From contig NC_052028.1 in assembly GCF_015832195.1 (NCBI RefSeq), positions 9,901,501 to 9,965,500 of the forward strand: a DNA stretch of 64,000 nucleotides, read 5' to 3'. The position numbers and the translations under genes were made by a program. Positions within the stretch are counted from its first letter, which is position 1, and each line of letters starts with the position of its first letter. The notes beneath the pieces are model-generated. The model saw only the letters and a list, made by a program, of their open reading frames with translations. It was not told the DNA's origin and did no database searches. Of this stretch, positions 52,425-61,183 are shown piece after piece. The stretch comes from Motacilla alba alba. Lineage: Eukaryota; Chordata; Aves; Passeriformes; Motacillidae.

Positions 52425-54538
52425 TAATTTTTGAAAATAACAAACACAGTAACATTCTGGGCTGTTAATATGGGCAGAAGAAGTTGGTTTTGCACATCAG
52501 TGGTATCTGAGCAAAAGTCTGTGTACTGAGAATTTGAGTCTTATGGGAAATCTGAGATTGTAACATATGGTCAAGGATTTTTTCAATACCATGCACATCT
52601 GAGGACTCATTAGAATATTTATTTATTAATTTTATACTGTTATTAATAAACCACTGATAATGTACTTGCCATTATATAATAAGCTAATGTGAATAGTCAT
52701 AGTTTTATCAATTCATTATATTTTTATTAGTGACTTAGCATTCTAGACAGGTCCTGACATCTGCAGACTTTTCATCACATGTGGCACTGCTTACTTCTGC
52801 CATGGATTCTCTCAGTGTCACCACTTAATGCTGGGAGCTCCTTCAGTAAACCTGGAAATTCCTAGCCTTTCTGAAACATTTCTATCTAAACTTAAAGCTT
52901 TCTCATACAAAATTTAAAACAAAATATCTCCAGTACCAGCATTGCTAATTCACTAAGCCAAAGCATCCTGTTTGGATGCAGTTCTCTGATTCCTGGGAGG
53001 GAGAGACAGCATGGAATTGGTTAGAGATGTCTTAGCATAGACATCTCATTGGGGAGCTTTGTTCACTGAAGTATTCAGTGGGTAAAATACATTCTCTTCC
53101 TCTTAAGCAAATAAAAAAATAAATAGATAAATAAATAATGTGTAATTTGCTGACACAAGCAATTTGCTTAAAACAGGCAGTAGGCCTTGGGGAGATATTT
53201 ATGACAGGCTGGATTGACTTTAGCAAGCAGCAGCTGGTGCTTTAACACTGCTTGGTGTTGGAATGATCTCCTGCACTGCAAGGTAGAGAGGCAGAAAATG
53301 CAGCTGCATCTTCCTGGAGCTAATTTTAACAAAAGCAATGAGCTGGTAATTACCACTTTTTCCAGCTGGTCCTTATGAGTGTAAAGGGTTTATTCATAGA
53401 TGGAAGGTGAGAGAGGGAAATAGTGAGCAGGCTGCAAAGCAGTGGAAATAAATGGCTCTCCTGGAGGTGCTTAGAAATTTAAACTCATGTTGGCTAGGAG
53501 GGGCTGGGAATGAAGATTGCTTCCTCGGGGGTCTCTGTGAGTCCTGGGGTTCCTCCTTGGCGTGGGAGGTCCCTCAGGAGGGCTCTGTGATGAGGCTTTC
53601 CTGATGGTCTGCACCTCGCAGGCTCCTGCAGTCATGAGGGATGCTCCCAGGCCTTGGGGAAGCAAACTGAGCTGAGCTGGCTCTGAAAGGTACAAAATCA
53701 GGAGAATGTTTTCAGTCAGCATCTGATTTCTGCTTGAGTCATACAAATAAGTTATAAGCTCAATTAATGCAACAAATATAAATATTTATGAACCCATTTA
53801 GCTAATGTTTGGCTGTATTGATAAATAAGAGCATCTTGCAAGAGCTTCTTTTTGACAAGTAAATAAAGTGTAGAAAGTGTTTGTGTGTTAAATTATCCAT
53901 GCTTCATTAACTCTTCCAAAATATCAAGGCTTAGGTAATAACTAAATTCAAAGTGACAAAAGAATAGGATTAGTGGGAATAACTTCAATACTTAAACTTC
54001 AGGAGAACAAGCAGCTGTTGTTTGCTTTCTTAGTTGGCAGGGGAAAAGAGGATAAATGTGTTTGGTTTTGCCATTAATTTCTTTTTTTTTTTAAACTGTA
54101 TTATTTTAACTGTATTTTTAACTGTATTGTTATTGTAGTGATAGGAGGGGTAATAGGAGAGCAGTCTCATATTAATGTCCTGGTCTTAGGGACAATTTCT
54201 ATTTGCTGCCTTTTCTGAGGTGACTAACAGGAAATTGTATTAGACCCGGGTCTACTTCAAGGCTTGATTTTTTTTGTAAATCAGAACCCAGTCTATGAAT
54301 TCTGATGAATCAAATGGTTCTGATGAAGGAGAATTTTGAAAGTTCTGTTACAAACTTTTTGTGAACTGTTGAACTAATGTTTTTAACATACCCTTTGCAT
54401 ACTTAGTTTAAGATACGATTATTCTCTTGATTGACTTTGTTGATGGCACATCAATCAAGTTGGCTGGATTTGACATCCACATATTGAATGCTAAAAGATT
54501 GTTTTTGTCTTCTTAGGACACAAGGATTTATTATGCAT
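52425..54538. other. Gene-free block upstream of the SINE
   Basis: Contains AT-rich sequence around 52.6-52.7 kb, the AAAT repeat at 53.1 kb, and a short GC-richer stretch at 53.5-53.66 kb. Repeated ttaactgtat units near 54.09-54.13 kb look like minor slippage. Confidence 0.62.
53109..53139 (+). repeat. (AAAT)-rich simple repeat
   Basis: Imperfect AAAT/AGAT units (aaataaaaaaataaatagat, then aaataaataatg). Confidence 0.88.
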
Positions 54539-54673
54539 GGTGTGGCAAAATGGATTTTAGAACATGGTGCTGGTGATGCCAAGGTCACTGTTTGGATCCC
54601 CATGTGGGCCATTTGCTTAAGAGCTGAACTTGATGATCCTTGTCAGTCCCTTCCAGCTCTGTGATTCTGTGAA
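54539..54673 (+). mobile_element. tRNA-Ile-derived SINE with CR1-type tail (TguSINE1-like)
   Basis: The first part aligns to isoleucine tRNA. tggcaaaatgg (54542-54552) stands for the A box and ttagaacatggtgct for TTAGAGCGTGGTGCT. Then gatgccaaggtca follows, and gtttggatcc stands for the B-box region GGTTCGATCC. The head ends catgtgggcca, matching the 3' arm of the tRNA. Next come a short linker and a CR1-like tail: acttgatgatccttgt, cagtcccttccagct and the terminal gtgattctgtga. A tRNA-Ile head joined to a CR1-X-like tail is the structure described for TguSINE1 of zebra finch, a SINE mobilised by CR1 machinery. Base changes in both boxes mean it is a diverged copy, not a working tRNA gene. 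I see no clear target-site duplication. Confidence 0.82.
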
Positions 54674-56534
54674 AATGAGCTTGCTCTAATCTCTTAATTG
54701 CTCAAACTAACATAATAAAATGCAATGAGGAACTGAGGCCCAAGTCTAGCAATTTATGTTTGCTTTTATGTATTTTTTTTTCATTTGTTATGTTCACGAC
54801 TGATTCCTAAGTTAGATATCCTGAGGGTAAAATCTAGAAGAAGAGTTCCATGATGCCAAACTGAAAAGGCAGCTCCTGTCTCAAGTCTTGCAATTTAATT
54901 GGGGTGAGGAAATCACTGGTGAGCTTCTTTCTGTGTGAGGGCCCCTGGGCTCCCTGCCTTGCTCTCCCAGGCTGTTGCCCCCCTCAGGCAGGCAATGGAC
55001 TTCATCAAGGGAGCAGAAAAGGATCTTGCCAAAGGCCTTACCCCACACCTAGTGACAAAAGAACTCTAGATTTCCTCAAGAATTGCATTGGGCCTGGTTT
55101 GACAGGAGACGAATTTCTTTTCCTGAAACTGGAAGTGGAATATTTTACCTGGGATGTGAGACTCAGCCAAGCCAACCCATCACTCCTCTGTAACACTGAG
55201 TTGAGCTAAGGGAGTCAGATCCAGCCTTGGCTTGCAGTATCAGCTCTGCTCTTTTCATGTGTGATTTTAGGTGTGCAGAGTCCCTTCAGTTAATTAAAAG
55301 ATTGACTTAGTCATATGTGGTCACTGAACCATGGGCAAAACCTTCAAAGTGTGAATTCTGTGGAAGAAGAAAGATATTTTTAAATATTTGTTCATCAAAA
55401 AATATTCCTCGCTTGCTGTCACCTGCTATATTGAAGTGGCCCTGTGCCTGGTTTTGCATTCCCTTCAAAGTCCATCCAATAAATAGTCTTTAAATTCAGC
55501 TAGGAAAAAAATTAAATTATGTCTCTCTTATACAAAGTATGTACAGATGAGCCTGTGGAAAACACTTTCTGGTGGTTTTGCCTGCCAAAAGGGAATAAAA
55601 AAGCCTTTTTCTGGTGCTCTACAAGAAAGAAACACGTTACTAGAATGGCATTTGGCTAAGTGCAGCAGATAAAAAGTAGGTCGTGGCAGCAGAGGTGGAA
55701 AGGGCAGAAAAGAAAGAGAGAAAATTGTTTCATTTGGGGGTGAAGGTCATCTGAAATAAGTGATTTCACATTTAAAAGGCCACTAAGGAGATAACTGGTG
55801 AATGTTAACCTAATTTTATATTGCTTTATTTCATTCTTTTTTCTTTTCTCATTTGTAATGCTTACGTGTTCAGGAAGTTGAGGTAGGTTTTTCAATTTTA
55901 ACTTGTAAATGTCCATAGAGTGATTAAAAATATTTACAATATATCATAATCCATTCTATATTTGAAACTCTTACAAGCAACTGTTGTTTTTTGTTATAAA
56001 TGAAATGCATTGATGCATGTTAAACATTGTGTTGATTATTTAAAATGTTAATATGAAAATTGCTTAAGTTTCATTTGTTACAGAAGGCATAAAGAATTTT
56101 TAGCACATTAGTATCAACTCTAGTAGAATGCTTAGAAATGAATAGATTTATGTCAGGAAGGTCTTTTACTGAATGGGAAATTTAAATCTCTTTAATCAAG
56201 TTTCAAGTTGATTGTGTGTATGTATATATATATGTGTGTGTGTGTGTGTGTGCTGCTTCTCTGTTGGAAGAAGTTACAGTGAAATGATGATATTCCTTCA
56301 GAGACAATCAGAGCCTTCTAACAAAGTCATTTGAGGATATTGTTATGAATCTCAGCCCCTTCCTGAGGACTGGCACAAAGCCCTGCCAGCTTCTGAGTCA
56401 GAGCTTGAGGTGTGCATTTAAATGTGACACAGATTTTCTGCTCCCCATATCCACAGGGTGAGTTTCACCTTTATGGTGCCATAACCCTTCAGTCTCACTT
56501 CTTGCTGAAGTGAAGCCCAGGTTCTGTAATTTGT
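54674..56534. other. Gene-free block between the SINE and the solo LTR
   Basis: Apart from the TG/TA tract at 56.2 kb I see no named element. The 101-codon + frame at 54904-55209 begins in a GC-richer patch and has no recognisable family. Confidence 0.62.
56213..56252. repeat. TG/TA dinucleotide tract ending in (TG)10
   Basis: Forty bases of strictly alternating pyrimidine and purine: a TG/TA mixture followed by ten pure TG units. The pattern is compatible with Z-DNA. It lies about 0.3 kb before the solo LTR. Confidence 0.97.
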
Positions 56535-56539
56535 GTTGT
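56535..56539. repeat. Left target-site duplication of the solo LTR (GTTGT)
   Basis: GTTGT directly abuts the TG terminus of the LTR and is identical to the five bases that follow its CA terminus. Confidence 0.85.
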
Positions 56540-56657
56540 TGTGGTTTAATCCGGGTACCCCCCGACCCACACCCTCACCCTCCCCATTACCTGTGTGGCA
56601 AAGGGGGGAGAACTGGGGGCAAAAGGTAAACCCCATGAGCTGTGATAAGAACAGCAA

Positions 56658-56730
<73 letters not shown>

Positions 56731-57119
56731 AATAATATTAATAGTAATAATAATATTTTAAAAGGAGAGCTGAATAAACCATAAGAAAGACAAGTACTGC
56801 CCAGTACAATTTTCACCACTGGCTGAGCAGTGCCCCCCAGTGCTGACCATCTCTCCCCAGCCAAGTCAGCCCAGTTTATATTCTGAGCTTTAAGGTGTGG
56901 AATATCCCTTTGGCCAGTTTGGGGCACTTGTCCTGGCCATTCTTCCTCCTGGCTTCTCTCTGAAGAAACCTGGGAAACTGAAAAGTCTTTGGCTTGGAGT
57001 AAACACTCCTCAGCAACGACTAAAATATCAGTGTGTTATCAACATTACTCCCATCCCAAATCAGCACTGTACCAGCTGCTAAGAGGAAAATTAATTCTAT
57101 CCCAGCTGAAACCAGGACA
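56540..57119 (+). mobile_element. Solo LTR of an avian endogenous retrovirus, probably ERVL-type
   Basis: The element is 580 bp, begins TGTGGTTTAA and ends CCAGGACA, so it has TG...CA termini with TGT/ACA inverted ends. It is flanked by a perfect 5-bp direct repeat GTTGT at 56535-56539 and 57120-57124, the footprint of integrase-mediated insertion. A 5-bp duplication fits ERVL or some gammaretrovirus-like elements better than ERVK (6 bp). The interior resembles an LTR type common in birds: a C-rich 5' segment, a TATA-like ttatattctgagc near 56876, the phrase ggaatatccctttggccagtt at 56898-56918, and a 3' segment with ctcagcaacgactaaaat and gtgttatcaacatta. No gag, pol or env sequence lies beside it, so it is a recombined single LTR. 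The + orientation is inferred from the TATA-like motif and remembered family orientation. A (ATT)23 run interrupts it. Confidence 0.85.
56659..56727 (+). repeat. (ATT)23 microsatellite inside the LTR
   Basis: There are 23 uninterrupted ATT units (69 nt), followed by degenerate AAT/ATT-rich sequence to about 56755. The run creates artificial poly-isoleucine and poly-asparagine reading frames on both strands. It is probably length-polymorphic. Confidence 0.98.
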
Positions 57120-57124
57120 GTTGT
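57120..57124. repeat. Right target-site duplication of the solo LTR (GTTGT)
   Basis: GTTGT directly follows the CA terminus and is identical to the left copy. Both copies are unmutated, which suggests an insertion that is not very old. Confidence 0.85.
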
Positions 57125-57402
57125 CCAACTGGCAGAAGTTATTTTGAACTGCTATTGACTGTATTGCTCTAATGTATGTATAGTCATTATTTACTCCTAT
57201 AAATAATAATGGGGTTTATATATTGAAAATCTCAAAGGTTTTCTCTATTTCACCTTTTAGGGTTTTTTCCCATATTTTTTCTTGTGTATTTTCTATGTTA
57301 TCACACTGTGGTTTCAATTTTCAAAATGGAATACTAAACAGATCTGCGTGAAGGAAAAGAGGAGGAATAATAGATCTACAGAAGAGATTGCTGTGTTGTA
57401 GG

Positions 57403-57420
57403 GTTTTTTTTTTTTTTTTT
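57403..57420 (+). repeat. T18 homopolymer
   Basis: Eighteen consecutive T about 0.3 kb downstream of the solo LTR. Confidence 0.95.
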
Positions 57421-59105
57421 GAGGAAGGTGCATTTTTTGTAAAATATTCCTTTGACACTGAAATTGAGATAACCCCCCTTTCCAATCCTTATTTCAAAAC
57501 TGGTTCCATATGCCACCAGCACAAGAAATCCTTGTTGGGAGTTGAATTATTTAACAGTTTCTGATGCTGAAAACCCAGCAGCAAAGCAACACCTTGGAAA
57601 ATATATAAGCAGGCAAAAAAAAGAATATTTTGTTGCTGAAAAAAATTCCGCTATAAAAGCTGAAAACCCAACACATTCTGAAAAGTGATTAATGCTTGGT
57701 GAATTTAGCAGAACATCATCATCAGTTACAAAGCATTGTATAACCGTGAGGGGGTTTTGTATTAGCAAAACTGTGAAATTCAAAGGCAAGCCTGCGATTC
57801 TATTTCTGGTGCCAAAGCCTGTACTTGTGAAGGAAAAAAAGGATACTTATGATGTATCTGAAATAAATTATGGGCAGCAGTCTTTGCTGTTATTGTGGAA
57901 CATTATCACTGTCCATAAAGCCAGTATGATACTGAGCATAAACATATTGGTTAAAAAAATATACATTTCCTCCTGCTAGTCATGCAGAATAATTTGATGT
58001 AACCCAGCATTTGCCCATGCTTGCCTGCTCCAGAGTAATCCTGTCCTCAGTGTTCTGAAAGGCACATGGAGTGCATCTCCTGGTGCTCACTGAGGCTGTG
58101 GAGTCCTCACTCCTGTAACAGCCTGCTCTGACCCCATAAAGTCATGCTGACTTCCAAGTCTCCAAAATACGCCAGGTTAGGGTGAACTGGATAGCATGAG
58201 AGCATGTGAAATTCAGTGTACTGGAGATAAATGGTAAACGTAGCCCTATGGAAGAAATAATTTAGATGTCTTATTCACACAGATGGGTTTTTAGTTACCA
58301 TCCTGGCAGGAAAAAGAAATCTCGGTGTCATTCTGGACAGCTTGATGAATACATCTCTTTAGTGGCATCCCTCAGGAAATGAATATAGAATACTGGATAT
58401 ATTAAAAAGGAAACAAAGATTAATATGCAGAAAAATATGACAGTGCTGTAGAAATTTCCTATGCTTCCACATCTCAGATAATCCTGTTGTTATCACGTCC
58501 TCTGAAAGAGGACACAAGTGAGATACAGAGAGTGAGCTGAAATTGATATATCAGCTGGGCTTAACTCTCAGTTCTTCAGCACTAGGGTTGATGGCACTCT
58601 GAAGCAGGGAAAACTTTGCCTTCAGATAAATATTTGCTAAATACACAGAATCCAGGTTGATCCAACACATGCAGGAGTTTTCCATTCTTTCTGGAGGGAG
58701 ACTAGTTTTCAACAATCATTATTAGGCCAGGCATTCTGACAGTGCCTGCTTTCTCCAGTGTAAAATCCAGTGAGGAGCAGTGTGCAGCAGAACCACAACA
58801 CTCACCGCACAATGATCTCTTTACATCAGATTTCATAAAATTTTTAAAGTTTAATAGTGGGAACAGTAACAAAAATATTCACTGCAAGTGCTCTTGGAAG
58901 TTGTGCTATTTAAGTGTAATGTTTGCAATATTAGTCCTGTATTTTTATCTGTTCACAATGGTGTGATTTACATGTGTGGATGTATATTTGAATTTACTCT
59001 GCTGACCTTTCACCACACCAGGATGATGTGGATCATGTTATACTACCTGAACAGTATGTTCTTTCTTTTCAAAGACTGTAGACTAACATGAAATCATACT
59101 GAGTT

Positions 59106-59125
59106 ATTATTAAATATTTAATAAT
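59106..59125. repeat. Perfect 20-bp AT palindrome upstream of the exon
   Basis: ATTATTAAAT is followed directly by its reverse complement ATTTAATAAT. It ends 241 bp before the SPOCK1 exon. It is composed only of A and T, so chance is a real possibility. Confidence 0.95.
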
Positions 59126-59325
59126 GGGCATGTTTTCAAAAAACAATCCAGAAGAAAAATTCAAGGTGCTGGAAAATTCAAGGACTTTTTTATTGTTTAA
59201 TTTCCAACCTGCATTTACTACTCTTTAGGACACAACCTGTTGATAGTCTTATCTTCTTGGAGCTAAATCTGTTAGAATCAAAACACAGGTTGATTCATTT
59301 AGTTGTGTAAAATAGTACTGAAAAT

Positions 59326-59366
59326 ACTGATTGTATTTTTCTTATTTTTTTTTAACCTCCATTTAG
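59326..59366 (+). promoter_or_regulatory. 3' splice site and likely branch point of the SPOCK1 exon
   Basis: The acceptor AG is at 59365-59366, preceded by a T-rich stretch (59333-59353) and a CCTCCATTT segment. A branch-site match ctgat at 59328-59332 puts its adenosine at 59331, 36 nt upstream of the exon, inside the usual window. A second possible branch adenosine in ttaac near 59355 is only 12 nt away, which is too close to be preferred. Confidence 0.75.
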
Positions 59367-59412
59367 GATGATTATTTCAGAAACTGGAATCCAAACAAGC
59401 CGTTTGATCAAG
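59367..59412 (+). CDS. SPOCK1: Internal coding exon of testican-1 (SPOCK1), partial gene
   Basis: Seen: a 46-nt segment lies between a canonical acceptor (T-rich tract, then ccatttag) and a canonical donor (AAG/gtaaac). In frame 0 it reads DDYFRNWNPNKPFDQ, then one base (G) of a split codon. It therefore starts in phase 0 and ends in phase 1. The leftover G fits an Ala codon (GCN), as expected since testican-1 continues with Ala-Leu-Asp-Pro. Known: testican-1 is a secreted, extracellular chondroitin/heparan sulfate proteoglycan with follistatin-like/Kazal, SPARC-type EF-hand and thyroglobulin-like domains. This peptide lies before those domains, at about residues 60-75 of some 440 (from memory). 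SPOCK3 has a related but different segment (Thr, Ser and Gly where this has Asn, Asn and Asn), and SPOCK2 diverges further. Inferred: 46 is not a multiple of 3, so skipping this exon would shift the frame. The rest of the gene lies outside the window. The identification rests on recognising 15 residues plus the splice signals. Confidence 0.86.
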
Positions 59413-59418
59413 GTAAAC
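59413..59418 (+). promoter_or_regulatory. 5' splice donor of the SPOCK1 exon (gtaaac)
   Basis: The exon ends in AAG and is followed directly by gtaaac. This pairs with U1 snRNA at most positions, though the final c deviates from the preferred t. It fixes the exon end at phase 1. Confidence 0.78.
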
Positions 59419-61056
59419 TTAGTACACATTTTGTGGTTGTCTTCTGCTGTTTTGTGATATCCCCACATTCTTTATGCCTCCCTTCCTCTGTCTGTCCCAT
59501 GCATTGGTGGAGAGCTATATTCATACTTACATCTCCTTCCCAATTTAGTCACAGCTTGAGGTGGTTTATGTAGAAGAGTTTGACTCATCTCGCTGTTTTT
59601 TCACCATGTTTTTTAATCCCCATCCATTCCACTTGCTATTCAATGATGAAATGTGTGCTCAGAGAGATTCTCTGTAACCATGAATCTTGGTTTAACATGC
59701 AATTTAAAACAGGGATCTTCACGTTCATTTTCTTTCACGTTACAGGCTTTGCTAAATTAATGTTGTATATGTAACCACTGCATTTTCTAACACTCACGGG
59801 ACCAATTCTTTGAAATCAGCTGTATAGCATGAATTTCAGGGCTGATTTTAGAAGGGAAATGATGTTGTGTATATGGTGCTGTTTCAGATGCAAGCTCTGT
59901 AAATGATGTTTTGCACTTTGTCTTGGTGAGGGTTTAAGTTATGGCAGTACCTCAAATATTTCCAGGCCAGCCAATAAAGGATAGGAAAAAAACCCAAAAA
60001 TCCCTATTCTAATTGTGTCCAGGATAGCACTGGATACAACCATACCAGGAAAAAGAAATTCAAAATTACTCGAGTGTTTAGGAAGAAAATACTTACTGGA
60101 AGTCTCTGAAGGTGCTTTTGAAAATTTCACTTTACGTCTATCTCTATATTTCATTGCCAAGCATGTTCCTTGTATTGTCTGTAGCTCACAGGAATATCAC
60201 CGGGGTTAGACTTAGGAGTGTAGATTCTCTGTCTTTAGGGAAATGGAACTTCAGTGTCAAAGGAAAGGCAAAGTTGATGCTTTTGTCAAGACACATATCC
60301 ACAGAGGTTTTCAAAGGCATTCGAGGGATTTAGGATTACAAATCCTATTGACTTCAAATAGAACTTATGCTCCTACCACTTCTGGAGGCCTTGTAACCCT
60401 CTGTTTTCCCAAGAGGAAAAACAAAAAGGTAAATCCTGGCAAAGTATTGCAGAGAGATTTTGAACTGACATGCTTTAAAACTATCCTGTATATTGTGTTA
60501 CTGAGATGTCTGACTCTGGGCAAAAGCAGGAATGCTTGTAGAGAATCTAAAGTCACTCATGGATACCTTGAAGGGATATGTCGGATGTCTGCTAAGATTT
60601 CTATCTCTTTGCAAAGAAGAGGATAATTTCTTTTTCAGAGTAGAGTTTCTCTGACACTCTGGATGTCTCTGCTCAGAAGCAGAATGCAGACAGTGGGTGC
60701 AGTCTGAGCAGGGTGCTCTGCCTTGCACAAAGAACTGGGCACTGCTTTCTTCTCACTTAAATCTTACAAATGGGTTTTATTTGGCCAGTAGATCATTCTT
60801 TTTGACAGAGGTCACTACCCTTGGTTGTGGCAAAATTCACCCCTACTAGAACATTGAAAATAGCCACTCAAACATTTCTAAAGAGATTTATTGCCCAAAA
60901 AAAGAACTGTTTGAAAACTGTTGATTAGTTTAGTTACATATACACAGAGCATGTGAGTCTTTAGTCATTGATCCCAGTGTTGTCACCCAAAAAATGAAGA
61001 GAAATCATATGCTGCTGCTTTGGGCCCTATGAGTCAGATGCTGACAAGACTAATCC

Positions 61057-61130
61057 TCAGTTTATATATGCATATAGGTATGTATATGTGTGTAAATGTG
61101 TACATGATATATTTATGTGTATATAGAGGG
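61057..61130. repeat. Degenerate TA/TG-rich tract
   Basis: Mostly alternating pyrimidine-purine sequence with many interruptions (tatatatgcatatagg, tatgtatatgtgtg, gatatatttatgtg). It looks like a decayed dinucleotide repeat. Confidence 0.75.
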
Positions 61131-61159
61131 AGTTGCATTAAAATAGAAACTGCTGAGAT

Positions 61160-61183
61160 GAAGGAAGGAAGGAAGGAAGGGAA
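61160..61183 (+). repeat. Short (GGAA) microsatellite
   Basis: Four full GGAA units plus partial units at both ends, in a purine-only stretch. Confidence 0.9.

Larger units (their letters stand above)
57125..59325. other. Gene-free block between the solo LTR and the exon
   Basis: Contains T18 at 57.4 kb and the 20-bp palindrome at 59.1 kb. Otherwise it is AT-rich intron with no recognised motif. Confidence 0.62.
1..59366 (+). other. SPOCK1: Intron of SPOCK1 upstream of the detected exon (5' end outside the window)
   Basis: Inferred from the exon at 59367 and its + orientation. I looked for the preceding testican-1 coding segment (the region ending in Trp-Asn-Arg-Phe-Arg-Asp before this exon) and saw no match with splice sites, so the intron is at least 59.3 kb here. 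Known: SPOCK1 is a very long gene with large introns in vertebrates. A missed exon would shorten this intron without changing the gene assignment. Confidence 0.7.

Noticed and set aside
54539..54613. A functional tRNA-Ile gene
   Set aside because: The acceptor and D-arm are degraded, both promoter boxes carry substitutions, and a CR1-like tail follows. It is a SINE head.
56418..56927. 169-codon minus-strand open frame
   Set aside because: It runs through the (ATT)23 microsatellite, giving a poly-isoleucine stretch, and straddles the LTR boundary. It is a repeat artefact.
60243..60626. 127-codon + strand frame just downstream of the SPOCK1 exon
   Set aside because: It does not contain the next testican residues, shows no Cys-rich pattern, and lacks suitable splice sites at meaningful positions.
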